Shown: positions 47,326-57,783 of the stretch, piece by piece
How positions within the stretch are numbered: the stretch's first letter is position 1
How the letters are laid out: every line of letters begins with the position of its first letter
Source: an uncultured bacterium
Lineage (GTDB): Bacteria > Bacteroidota > Bacteroidia > CAILMK01
Length of the DNA stretch: 64,000 nucleotides
Direction: 5' to 3'
NCBI GenBank assembly: GCA_903829945.1
Contig: CAIKRV010000090.1
Coordinates: 1 to 64,000 of the forward strand
Program-made: the position numbers and the translations under genes
The notes under the pieces: model-generated
What the model saw: the letters and a program-made list of their open reading frames with translations, nothing else
The model's database searches: none
What the model was told of the DNA's origin: nothing

Positions 47326-50300
47326 TTGAATAAGATTTTAAGTTTTTCATGGCAAGGAGCCTTGGCCACTGCAGGAATTTGTGCTGCTTCTGTAGCACTA
47401 TATGCTAGTGTATTTGCTCCAAAAGTCAATTTCCATGACGCAAGTTCCGCCGTAGGAGGAACTGCTCCGGACTCTCCCGTAGTGGCTACCCTTCCTATGG
47501 ATTCTACGAAGAAAAAATCAAAAGACTCTTCTAATTCCGTTCAAACCGATACCAATAGTTTACACTATCCTATTAAGGTTAATCCTGATGATCCATATAA
47601 AAATACCAAAAACACCAGTATTGACCTCAAAAATCCTCCGGCGATAGAAAGAAAAAAGGATATTGATACCTCATTAAAGTATTATAAAATTAATACTTCA
47701 GTTGGTGATGAAGACTTAACAAATGAACAATATGTTCCTTTTAAGGAATCAAATAAACAAGATACCAAAACTTGGATTCAGGATTATTTCAAAAAAAGAA
47801 CCCAAGCGCAACCGGCCACCATTCAAAAATCATTACTTCCGCCAAAAATTGTCAACCAATCTATTCTGGGTGATTTATTCGGGGGCTTAGTAGATATTCA
47901 ACCCAGAGGTACCGCAGAATTAACCTTTGCCGGTGATATTAATAGAATTAAAAATCCTAACTGGTCTTTAAGTGAACAAAGTACCACACAATTTAAATTT
48001 GATCAAAAACTTAATTTAAATGTAGTAGGAAATATAGGTAACAGAATTAAATTAGGTATTAACTATAATACGGATGCAAGTTTCGATTTCCAAAACCAAA
48101 AGAAAATAAATTACCAAGGTCAGGATGATGAAATAATAAAAAGTATTGAACTTGGTGACGTATCTATGCCTGCCAGTAATTCCCTCATTGCAGGTAGTCA
48201 AAGTTTATTCGGGGTAAAGGCATCTTTCCAATTCGGAAAATTATTTTTAACCGGCGTTTATTCTCAATCTAAAAGTGAGCATAAAGAAATTACGGTTGAA
48301 AATGGTGCACAACGCCAAACTTTTAATATTACTGCTGATAATTATGATGTAAATCGTCACTTTTTCCTGGCACATTATTTCAGGAATCATTATGATGAGT
48401 TTAATAATAACTATCCTGCTATGTCGAATATTGTGGTAACAAGGGTAGAAGTTTGGGTAACCAATACCAATGGTAGTGTAAATAATACCAGAAGTGCTGT
48501 TGCTTTTATGGACCTTGGTGAAGATACCAATGCCTACAATAAAAAAATTGTTATTAATAGAGTTGCGGCGCCTCCTGATAATAGTACCAATAATTTATAT
48601 TCTTATTTAACGAGCAATCCTTCTTTCAGAGATAAGAATTCAACTGCTTTATCCTCAAATAGTACTTATTCTGCGGGCTTAGATTATGTAAAAACTGATA
48701 ATATGCGTCAGTTAAGTGCCAATGAATTTACCATCAACTCACGTTTAGGATATATTTCATTAACCCAACCGCTTCCGGATGGGGCCTCATTGGCTGTAGC
48801 TTTTGAATACACAGTTAATGGCGTAAGGTATCAAGTTGGTGAATTTGCACGTGATGTGCCTAATGACCCGAATAAACCAAATGTAATTTTTGTAAAAATG
48901 CTGAGAGGTATTAATACAAGAACTACTATTCCAATTTGGAGATTGATGATGAAAAACATTTACTCTTTTGGTGGTTATCAGGTACAACCTACTGAATTTA
49001 AAATGCAGGTTATTTATGAAGATAATAAAAGTGGATCTTTCTTAAATTATCTTCCGGTTCCTACGCAAAAAAATATTGACGGATTACCATTAATTCGTGT
49101 TCTTGGTTTAGACAGATTCAACTCCATACAAGAAGCAAAACCTGATGGTAATTTCGACTTCTTAGATGGATATACCATTAATGCCTCCCAAGGGCGAATT
49201 ATCTTCCCGGTACTTGAACCATTCGGTAAAAATTTATTGGATAGTTTCCATGATAAAACATTGGGAGAAACTTTTGTTTACGACTCTCTATATTCCACTA
49301 CCCAATCCGTAGCTAAGCAACAAACCAACAAAAATAAATTCTCCCTCCGAGGTTCCTACCAAGGAGCCTCCGGTTCCGATATCTCATTAAATGCTGTGAA
49401 TGTTCCTCAGGGCTCGGTAAAAGTATATGCCGGCGGACAAGAACTTAGAGAAAATATAGACTATACAGTGGATTACACTTTAGGTCGCGTAAAAATCATT
49501 AACCCCGGAATTGCAAATTCCGGCTCCGTAATTAGAGTATCTCTGGAAAGCAATACCTTATTCAGCATCCAGCAAAAAACATTAATGGGCATGCGGGCTG
49601 AATATAAGTTTAATAAAGACCTTTACTTAGGAAGTACTTTAATGTACCTGCGTGAAAGACCACTCACTCAAAAAGTAAACGTTGGTGAAGAGCCGATCAG
49701 AAACTTAATGTGGGGATTGGATGGTAGCTATTCCAAAGAATCAAGGTTCTTAACGCAACTAGTTAATAAGCTACCGTTTATTAATACCAAAGAAAAATCC
49801 ACCTTTTTTGCAAAAGCTGAATTTGCACAAATTATTCCAGGTCACCCGGTATTAATTAATGACCCGGGGGAAACCGGTGGGGTATCCTATATTGACGATT
49901 TTGAAGGCAGCGAAGTACCCTATGATTTGCGTTTAGGAAATTATTGGGTAATGTCCAGCACTCCTACCCATGTTGCAAAATTTCCGGAAGCCGATAGTAC
50001 CAATAAATGGTCCTATAATTTTAACAGGGCCAAATTATCATGGTACACCATCGATCCGTTGTTCTTTAGAAATAACAGCTTAACGCCGGACTATGTGAAA
50101 GCTGATAAAAACATGCAGAGTAATCATTACATGCGTGAGGTTTTAGAAACAGAAGTATTCCCTAACAAACAATTACCTAATGGGGTACCGGGTACTTTGC
50201 CTACGTTTGATATGGTTTATTATCCGAAAGAAAGAGGCCCGTATAACTTCGATACCCGTGTAGGTGAAATTGATAATAACGGTCGCTTTATACATCCGGA

Positions 50301-53300
50301 AAATAAATGGGCCGGTATTATGCGCAAAATTGAAACCACAGATTTTGAAGCGGCAAATATCGAGTACGTTGAAATGTGGGTACTTGATCCTTTTATTTAT
50401 AATAAAGGAGCTAACGGCGGAGAATTGTATGTACAATTAGGAAATATCTCTGAAGATATTTTGAAGGATGGTCAAAGAAGCTGGGAAAACGGGCTTCCTA
50501 AAACATCCACCCCTCAAAATGTGGATACTACCGTATGGGGAAGAATTCCTAATGGTATCCAAGTAACCAATGCATTTGATAATGACCCAACCTCTCGTCA
50601 ATACCAGGACGTAGGTTATGATGGCTTAGGTCCATCCACCGGCGACGCCAATAATGATGCAGACGAAAAAGCATTTTATGCTCCTTATATTAATCAATTA
50701 AAAGCAAGATTAGCCACCGGATTCAATCAGAATGTTTATAATAAATTAGTTTCTGACCCTTCCGGTGATAACTTCCATTTTTATACCGGCGCAGATTATA
50801 ATGCCAATAAAACAGATGTTATTACTTGTTATAAAAACTTTAATAATCCTCAGGGCAATACTCCTATCTCCACCAACGGCAATACAGTAGGATATGGTTC
50901 TTCCAATCCGGATGATGAAGACATTAATAGGGATTATACACTATCTCCGCCTAACGAAGATTATTACGAGTATAAACTTAAAATAACCCCGTCTTCCTTA
51001 GTTAAAGATAAAAACTTTGTGACGGATGTTTTGCAAATTCCGGTAACCTTGAAAAATGGTAAAACGGAAACAGTAACTTGGTACCAAATTAAAATCCCGA
51101 TTAATAGCTACACTAATAAAGTTGGAAGCTTAACCGATTTTAAATCGATTCGTTATATGCGGATGTATATGACAGGATTTACCGATTCTACCATTTTACG
51201 TTTTGCACAATTACAATTAATCAGAAGTGATTGGAGAAAATATATTTTTGCTTTGAACAGTGCAGGACCTTATGTGACTACAGATCCTAATCCTGCTGAC
51301 TTCACGGTATCCACAGTAAGTATTGAACAGAACTCGCACCGTAGGCCGCCATACGTTATCCCTCCGGGCGTTCAGCGTACTATTGACCAAAGCACCCCTG
51401 ACCAAATCCAACAAAATGAGTCATCCTTATCCTTGAAGGTATGTAACCTTGCCGACGGCGATGCAAAAGCAGTATTTAAAACGACTACTCTGGATGTCCG
51501 CTTATATAAAAAATTAAAAATGTATGTGCATGCCGAAGGTGCAAATCTTCACGATAATGACATGCATATTTTTATCAGAATGGGTACTGATTTAACCGGC
51601 AATTATTATGAATATGATATGCCGTTAAAAGTTACTGCATTAAATGCCACCAGCAAAGATGCTATTTGGCCTTCTGATAATAATATTATACTTCAATTAT
51701 CTGATTTATATGGCGCAAAACAACAAAGAGATTTAGATCATGTGAGTTTATTACTGCCATATTTAAGACCGGCCTCTGATGGAAAAGGCACAGTATCGGT
51801 CATTGGTAATCCTGATTTAGGAAATATCAAATCTATCCTCATCGGTGTCCGAAATCCAAAAGATAATGGTCAACCCGTTTGCGGTGAAGTATGGGTGGAT
51901 GAATTGCGTGTAACCGATTTCGATGAATCCGGAGGTTGGGCAGCCAATGCCACAGTTAAAGCTAAACTAGCCGATGTTGGTACCCTCGCATTTTCCGTCA
52001 ATAGAAGAACGATAGGTTTTGGGAATATAGACCAAAGTGTACAGCAAAGAAGCCAAAGTGATACCAGAGGTTTAGATTTTGCCTCCTCTTTGGAATTGGG
52101 TAAATTCTTGCCGACCAAATTAATTAAAATCCCGATGTATTATACCTATTCTCAAACGGTAAGTACACCACGATTTAATCCTTTGCGACAAGACCTCCCA
52201 TTCCAGGATGTAATTAATGCATACAGCCAATCGCCGGCTAAGCAGGATTCTGTACTGAAGGCTAATCAGGATTATTCTTCGCGAACGAGCTTGAACTTTA
52301 CTAATATTCAAAAAATTCGAGGGCCTAATCAGAAAAAAACACATTTCTGGGATATTGAAAATTTCTATGCTACCTATGCCTATTCGGAAGTTTATAAACG
52401 AAATATTGAAAAAGTTTATGACTATGATAGAAATTATAGAGCCATTGTAGGCTACGCTTATACTTTCCCTACCAAAACCATTACACCGTTTAAAAAGAAA
52501 GGAGATACCAAAAAAAATAATCCATTCTTTAAATTAATAACTGATTTTAATTTTAACTATTTACCGACCTCCTTTAGTACCAGTGCAGAAGTATTAAGAC
52601 ATTATAATGAAATTTTATATCGGAATACGGATGATTATAAGGCCATCATCGTTCCGCTTTATGATAAGAGTTTAAAAATGAATAGAAAATATGATTTCCG
52701 GTGGATGCTCACCAAATCATTGAAGTATTCATTCTCGGCAGGAGCTACTTCAAGATATGATGAAAGAGATGGAAATATTGGCGTGAGCGAATTGGTAGAT
52801 AGCATTCGCAAAGGTGGCATCATGCAGGATTATTCGGAGCTTAATAATGTAACTTATGATGTTCCGATCAGTAAACTACCCTACATGGATTTTGTCACCT
52901 TACAGACAACTTATCAAGGACAATATCATTGGAGCGGGGCATTCCCTGCACGACCTGAATTAGGTGCTACCATTTCTAATTCCCAAACAGAAAGTGGAAA
53001 CTTGCAACTTAATATGCTGAATCTTTATAACAGGGTAAAATTCTTTAAAACTATTTTATCCGGAAAAAGTTATGCCGATTTAAAACGTCAGGAAAAACAA
53101 AAAGAGCTCAATGATAAGCGAGCCAAACAAGGAATTGATACGACTGCAAAACCTAAAAAGGTACAATATAATGGCGGTGCAATAAAATTAGCGGAAGGCC
53201 TTACCAAAGTATTACTGAGCCTTCGCTCTGCTTCATTAACTTATTCTGCCAATGATGGTACTGCCTTACCGGGTTTCCGATATTCGCCTACCTTCCTAGG

Positions 53301-54543
53301 CATGGACCAAAAAACAGGTGATTATAATGCGCCCGGATTTAAGTTTACCACCGGCTTACAGGAAAGCGCCACACAATTATTATCACGTGCCCGGGCCAAT
53401 AACTGGATAACGCAGGATACCAACCTCTCGGCATACTTTTTACGAAACCATGGTACCAATATTACCGGTCAGGCCACCTTGGAGCCTATTAAAAACTTCC
53501 GTTTAACGGTGGATTTCTCGAGAAAAGAAAGTCTAAATCATTCTTCCATTTATAAATGGAACGGTACGGACTTCGTGGAACAAAACCCTATTGATGCCGG
53601 TAGCTTTACCATGTCCTATTTTGCCATGAGTACTGCTTTTGCAAATAATGATGCTACCTTTAATAGATTTGAATCTTACACAAAGATTATGTCGCATCGA
53701 CTGGCAAATGCCAATCCGCATGCCCGTAATAAAGGTGATGATAGCGCAGGATATGCCGTAGGATATGGACAGGCACAACAAGAAGTAATTCTTTATTCCT
53801 TCTTGGCTGCCTATACCGGCAAGGATATTAATACGGCCAAAATGATCGCATTCCCTTCTATTCCTTTGCCTAATTTTAGATTAAATTATACCGGGCTAAG
53901 CAACTTGCCGGGCATTAAAAAATACGTAAAAACACTAAGTATTACCAGTGGTTATCGATCTACCTATACAGTAGCAAATTATCAAAGTACTTTGGGTTGG
54001 GATCCTAATACGGATCCTATAAAAGGCAAAAACCTGGACCCGCAATTCCGGATTGATAATTTCTCCATGACGGAAGATTTTTCACCATTACTGGGAATAG
54101 ATATTGCTTGGATCAATAAATGGACTTCAAAATTTGAATATCGCAGAAGCCGTAATATTGCTTTCTCGATGTCGAACTTAACCATGACAGAAATTGCCAC
54201 CAGTGAATTTGTAATTGGTGCAGGATATCGGACCAATAAGTTGCTCTTACCTTTCCGGGTCAGCAGAAAGAAAACTTATTTAATGAATGACTTTAACTTT
54301 AGGCTGGATTTATCTATCAGGGATAATCAAACTAATCTCAGGGTACTGAATCAAACCACTTCACAGCCTTCCTCCGGTGCCCAAGTAATCAGTTTAAAAC
54401 CTGCTATAGACTATACCCTGAGCAAGTCATTATTACTGAAAATATTTTATACCCAAAATATTACCAATCCTCATGTATCTAATCAATACCCTACTACCCA
54501 AATCCAGTTTGGATTTAGCCTAAGGTACACTTTGGCACCATAG
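47326..54543 (+). CDS. sprA: SprA/Sov-type T9SS outer-membrane translocon protein, TTG start
   Basis: 2405 aa directly downstream of ruvA; QSILGDLFGGLVDIQPRGTAELTFAGDINRIKNPNWSL, VYAGGQELRENIDYTVDYTLGRVKIINPGI, YIDDFEGSEVPYDLR, GEVWVDELRVTDFDESGGWAANATVKAKLADVG. Confidence 0.96.
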   Translation: MNKILSFSWQGALATAGICAASVALYASVFAPKVNFHDASSAVGGTAPDSPVVATLPMDSTKKKSKDSSNSVQTDTNSLHYPIKVNPDDPYKNTKNTSIDLKNPPAIERKKDIDTSLKYYKINTSVGDEDLTNEQYVPFKESNKQDTKTWIQDYFKKRTQAQPATIQKSLLPPKIVNQSILGDLFGGLVDIQPRGTAELTFAGDINRIKNPNWSLSEQSTTQFKFDQKLNLNVVGNIGNRIKLGINYNTDASFDFQNQKKINYQGQDDEIIKSIELGDVSMPASNSLIAGSQSLFGVKASFQFGKLFLTGVYSQSKSEHKEITVENGAQRQTFNITADNYDVNRHFFLAHYFRNHYDEFNNNYPAMSNIVVTRVEVWVTNTNGSVNNTRSAVAFMDLGEDTNAYNKKIVINRVAAPPDNSTNNLYSYLTSNPSFRDKNSTALSSNSTYSAGLDYVKTDNMRQLSANEFTINSRLGYISLTQPLPDGASLAVAFEYTVNGVRYQVGEFARDVPNDPNKPNVIFVKMLRGINTRTTIPIWRLMMKNIYSFGGYQVQPTEFKMQVIYEDNKSGSFLNYLPVPTQKNIDGLPLIRVLGLDRFNSIQEAKPDGNFDFLDGYTINASQGRIIFPVLEPFGKNLLDSFHDKTLGETFVYDSLYSTTQSVAKQQTNKNKFSLRGSYQGASGSDISLNAVNVPQGSVKVYAGGQELRENIDYTVDYTLGRVKIINPGIANSGSVIRVSLESNTLFSIQQKTLMGMRAEYKFNKDLYLGSTLMYLRERPLTQKVNVGEEPIRNLMWGLDGSYSKESRFLTQLVNKLPFINTKEKSTFFAKAEFAQIIPGHPVLINDPGETGGVSYIDDFEGSEVPYDLRLGNYWVMSSTPTHVAKFPEADSTNKWSYNFNRAKLSWYTIDPLFFRNNSLTPDYVKADKNMQSNHYMREVLETEVFPNKQLPNGVPGTLPTFDMVYYPKERGPYNFDTRVGEIDNNGRFIHPENKWAGIMRKIETTDFEAANIEYVEMWVLDPFIYNKGANGGELYVQLGNISEDILKDGQRSWENGLPKTSTPQNVDTTVWGRIPNGIQVTNAFDNDPTSRQYQDVGYDGLGPSTGDANNDADEKAFYAPYINQLKARLATGFNQNVYNKLVSDPSGDNFHFYTGADYNANKTDVITCYKNFNNPQGNTPISTNGNTVGYGSSNPDDEDINRDYTLSPPNEDYYEYKLKITPSSLVKDKNFVTDVLQIPVTLKNGKTETVTWYQIKIPINSYTNKVGSLTDFKSIRYMRMYMTGFTDSTILRFAQLQLIRSDWRKYIFALNSAGPYVTTDPNPADFTVSTVSIEQNSHRRPPYVIPPGVQRTIDQSTPDQIQQNESSLSLKVCNLADGDAKAVFKTTTLDVRLYKKLKMYVHAEGANLHDNDMHIFIRMGTDLTGNYYEYDMPLKVTALNATSKDAIWPSDNNIILQLSDLYGAKQQRDLDHVSLLLPYLRPASDGKGTVSVIGNPDLGNIKSILIGVRNPKDNGQPVCGEVWVDELRVTDFDESGGWAANATVKAKLADVGTLAFSVNRRTIGFGNIDQSVQQRSQSDTRGLDFASSLELGKFLPTKLIKIPMYYTYSQTVSTPRFNPLRQDLPFQDVINAYSQSPAKQDSVLKANQDYSSRTSLNFTNIQKIRGPNQKKTHFWDIENFYATYAYSEVYKRNIEKVYDYDRNYRAIVGYAYTFPTKTITPFKKKGDTKKNNPFFKLITDFNFNYLPTSFSTSAEVLRHYNEILYRNTDDYKAIIVPLYDKSLKMNRKYDFRWMLTKSLKYSFSAGATSRYDERDGNIGVSELVDSIRKGGIMQDYSELNNVTYDVPISKLPYMDFVTLQTTYQGQYHWSGAFPARPELGATISNSQTESGNLQLNMLNLYNRVKFFKTILSGKSYADLKRQEKQKELNDKRAKQGIDTTAKPKKVQYNGGAIKLAEGLTKVLLSLRSASLTYSANDGTALPGFRYSPTFLGMDQKTGDYNAPGFKFTTGLQESATQLLSRARANNWITQDTNLSAYFLRNHGTNITGQATLEPIKNFRLTVDFSRKESLNHSSIYKWNGTDFVEQNPIDAGSFTMSYFAMSTAFANNDATFNRFESYTKIMSHRLANANPHARNKGDDSAGYAVGYGQAQQEVILYSFLAAYTGKDINTAKMIAFPSIPLPNFRLNYTGLSNLPGIKKYVKTLSITSGYRSTYTVANYQSTLGWDPNTDPIKGKNLDPQFRIDNFSMTEDFSPLLGIDIAWINKWTSKFEYRRSRNIAFSMSNLTMTEIATSEFVIGAGYRTNKLLLPFRVSRKKTYLMNDFNFRLDLSIRDNQTNLRVLNQTTSQPSSGAQVISLKPAIDYTLSKSLLLKIFYTQNITNPHVSNQYPTTQIQFGFSLRYTLAP

Positions 54544-54571
54544 CAGGGCAAAAATAAAAAGTAAAGCTTTT

Positions 54572-55661
54572 TTAATGATTGGCAGTACTCATCAGGAAGG
54601 CCTTCATAAATTCGTTGAGGTCTCCATCCAATACCCCCTGGGTATCGGAAGTTTCTACGCCTGTACGCAAATCTTTAACCAACTTATAAGGATGCAATAC
54701 ATAGTTCCGGATTTGAGAGCCCCATTCAATTTTTTTCTTAGACGCTTCAGTCTTATCACGGGCATCATTTTGCTTTTGTAATTCCAATTCGTACAACTTG
54801 GATTTTAAAAGTTTTAATGCCTTTTCTTTATTCATTAATTGCGAGCGCTCTTGCTGACATTCTATAATAATTCCGGTAGGCGCATGGTGCAAACGCACCG
54901 CCGTTTCTACTTTATTTACATTTTGTCCGCCTGCTCCGCCGGAACGAAAAGTATCCCAGCTGATATCGGAAGGATTTATTTCTATCTCAATAGAATCATC
55001 TATTAACGGATAAGTAAAAATAGAAGCAAAAGAGGTATGCCTGCGTGCATTAGAATCAAATGGAGATATGCGTACCAAACGGTGAACGCCTATTTCAGCT
55101 TTGAGGTAGCCGTAAGCAAATTCCCCGTCAAATTCTAAGGTAGCAGATTTAATTCCTGCACCATCTCCTTCTTGGTAATCTATCTCGGTGAGTTTATAAC
55201 CATTGCTTTCTCCCCACATTCTATACATTCTATACAACATGGCTGCCCAATCCTGACTTTCTGTTCCTCCTGCACCGGAATTAATTTCCAGCACGGCTGA
55301 CATTTGGTCTTCTTCTCCACTCAACATATTTTTGAATTCCAAATCTTCCAAGGCTTTAAAGGCAATGGCATATTGTGCATCCACTTCGTCCTCGCCGGCT
55401 TCCCCTTCTTTATAAAATTCATAAATCACATGGAGGTCATCCACCTTTTGTTGCAAAGCATAAAAGGCCAAGGCCCAACTTTTAAGGCTTTTTCCTTGAC
55501 GTAATAATTTTTCTGCTTCTTTAGGCTCGTCCCAAAAATTGGGTGCTAATGATTGCTCTTCAATTTCCTTTAACTTGTTTTCCTTACCGGCAATGTCAAA
55601 GATATTGTTTTAAAGCCCCGGTGCGGGACTGTAGTTCACGAAATTGGTCTGGTGTCATCAT
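54572..55661 (-). CDS. prfB: Peptide chain release factor 2, expressed via a +1 programmed ribosomal frameshift; complement(join(54572..55597,55599..55661))
   Basis: GGQ motif [20 protein letters not shown] and SPF motif [21 protein letters not shown]; zero-frame leader [21 protein letters not shown] ends at in-frame TGA (55596-55598) in CTTTGAC; +1 frame continues [51 protein letters not shown] into the tracked ORF. Confidence 0.93.
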
Positions 55662-55668
55662 AACACGG

Positions 55669-55676
55669 CAAAATTA
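55669..55676 (-). promoter_or_regulatory. Putative -7 element TAATTTTG upstream of prfB
   Basis: TAATTTTG-CCGTGTT-ATGATG on the minus strand. Confidence 0.55.
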
Positions 55677-55726
55677 CAAAATATTATTTTAGCACCTCCT
55701 GCCATGATTAAACAGGTATTTTGATT

Positions 55727-57700
55727 TTAGGCTTTTAACAATTCGGCTGCTTTTTCATGCCCTAAGCTCGCCGCTTTATGCCAATCCTCCTGTGCTAAAG
55801 CATTTTTTCCCAATAAGGATTGTACTACTCCCCTATTAAAATATGCCTGTGTCATTTTAGGATTTAAGCGTAAGGCATCTGTATAATCTGATACGGCTTC
55901 AGCATAGTTTTTTAATTGGTAATGCGCAGAGCCCCTGTAAAAATAATAATCTGCCGCCTCATTTAGCAATAGGGCCTGACTAAAATTCCTGATAGCAATA
56001 TCATATTCTTTTAGTGCATAATAACATAAACCCGTTTTGTATTGAGCACCTTCCATTGGGAACAGCGAAATATCCTTATTATTTTGCACCAAGGCAAATG
56101 CAGATTCAAAAAGTTCTACGGCCTCACGGTACAATTTTGTTTGGATAGATTCCAAACCTAAACTGTACAATTTATTTGCCTTTACTATTTCAGTGGATAC
56201 TTTAAGTTGGACGGTATTTTTTACCGGAGGGGCTTCCACATCAAGTTCAATTTTCTTTTTTTGTTCCTTAATCTCTGCACGTGCTTTGGCCGCCGCAGCT
56301 CTCACCTTCCGCAACTTATACAGCTCTTCCTTCAGTTGATTGTATTCTTCTCGCCCATCGATTAAACGTTGTTCCAATTGTCGGAAATTATTCACCTTGG
56401 TACTAAAATCACTTACCCGCTCATCAATAAAAATATCTTCAGGTCTTATTTTTGATTTTAAAATCATGCCTTCAAAAGTTTTGCATCTGCTCATGGCTAC
56501 ATAAGTCTGCCCACCTGCAAATGCTCCCTTTCCTAAATCTATAATTACTTTATCAAAGGTTAAACCTTGACTTTTATGAATCGTAACTGCCCAGGCCAAG
56601 CTTAAGGGATATTGTTTAAAGGTACCCTTTAGGTTTTGAGTTATTTTTCTGGCCTGACGATCGAAAGTATATTCTTGATTTTCCCAAGATTCCGGTATTA
56701 CTTCATGAATATCGCCATTCTCTAAAATAACTTCCACTTTATCCTCCGCCAAAGCATGAATTTTGGCTATAGTTCCATTGACCCACCGTTTTTCCTGATC
56801 ATTTTTTAAAAACATCACTTGGGCATCTTCCTTCAATACCAAAACTTCTTCCGCAGGGCATCTTCTTACATCAAATTCTCCTTCAATACTTCCGTTAAAT
56901 TTGTATTCCTTTCCGCTTAATCGTTCCAGTTTTGTTTTATTAACAGTTGCAGCCAAATCATTTCTGCTGGTAAGGGTAATCGTATAGTCACTGGAGCGCT
57001 CCGCTTCCATGGGAAGACATCTGCTGTTTAAACGATGCAAATCTTCTTCCTCCATGCTGCCATTTCTAATTTTATCCAGCAGGTTTACGAATTCTTGCTC
57101 TTTCTGACGATAAACTTGTTGCAATTCTATCCCTAATAAATCATCATTTCTAAATACTTGCGCATCAAAAAAGAATGAACTGGCATACATTTCTTCCATG
57201 ATGGCATGTTCCTCGGAACCCTTTTTCATCACCGGTTCCAATTGAAACATATCTCCGATAAAAATCACTTGTTTTCCACCGAAGGGCTGTGAAGGAAATA
57301 ATCCGTTTCTGCGCAAGGAAGTATCAATGGCATCAATTAAATCGGCACGTACCATACTTACCTCATCAATCAGTAAGGTATCCATTTCTTCAATCAGTTT
57401 GCGCTTGGGATGCCCTCTATGAAATTGTGGAATGTCCTCATCATCGCGCATTAAAGGACGCAAGGGCAATCCAAAAAAAGAATGAAGAGTTACACCGCCT
57501 ACATTCATGGCAGCAATACCCGTAGGGGCTACTACTACAAAATTTTTAGGAACGGTTTCCAGTACATAACGCAATAAGGTTGATTTACCTGTACCTGCTC
57601 TTCCTGTTATAAATAAATTATGATTAGTCTCCGCAATGAGCTGATAGGCTATTTTAAATTCATAATTATCATCATCAATTTGAGCGGGAATTGCGAGCAT
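55727..57700 (-). CDS. PIF1-like SF1 helicase with C-terminal TPR region
   Basis: NLFITGRAGTGKSTLLRYVL, VVVAPTGIAAMNVGGVTLHSFFGLP, MDTLLIDEVSMVRADLIDAID, QVIFIGDMFQLEPV, AWAVTIHKSQGLTFDKVIID; tail DYYFYRGSAHYQLKNYAEAVSDYTDALRLNPKMTQAYFNRGVV. Confidence 0.92.
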   Translation of the reverse strand: MLAIPAQIDDDNYEFKIAYQLIAETNHNLFITGRAGTGKSTLLRYVLETVPKNFVVVAPTGIAAMNVGGVTLHSFFGLPLRPLMRDDEDIPQFHRGHPKRKLIEEMDTLLIDEVSMVRADLIDAIDTSLRRNGLFPSQPFGGKQVIFIGDMFQLEPVMKKGSEEHAIMEEMYASSFFFDAQVFRNDDLLGIELQQVYRQKEQEFVNLLDKIRNGSMEEEDLHRLNSRCLPMEAERSSDYTITLTSRNDLAATVNKTKLERLSGKEYKFNGSIEGEFDVRRCPAEEVLVLKEDAQVMFLKNDQEKRWVNGTIAKIHALAEDKVEVILENGDIHEVIPESWENQEYTFDRQARKITQNLKGTFKQYPLSLAWAVTIHKSQGLTFDKVIIDLGKGAFAGGQTYVAMSRCKTFEGMILKSKIRPEDIFIDERVSDFSTKVNNFRQLEQRLIDGREEYNQLKEELYKLRKVRAAAAKARAEIKEQKKKIELDVEAPPVKNTVQLKVSTEIVKANKLYSLGLESIQTKLYREAVELFESAFALVQNNKDISLFPMEGAQYKTGLCYYALKEYDIAIRNFSQALLLNEAADYYFYRGSAHYQLKNYAEAVSDYTDALRLNPKMTQAYFNRGVVQSLLGKNALAQEDWHKAASLGHEKAAELLKA

Positions 57701-57704
57701 CTTA

Positions 57705-57712
57705 CAAAGATA
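57705..57712 (-). promoter_or_regulatory. Putative -7 element TATCTTTG, 4 nt before ATG
   Basis: TATCTTTG-TAAG-ATG on the minus strand. Confidence 0.6.
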
Positions 57713-57783
57713 TTAGGGAATATTGAATTTTGATGATTTGTTTATTGCATAAGAACATTTGGTTTTAGTCTTAACAATAAATT

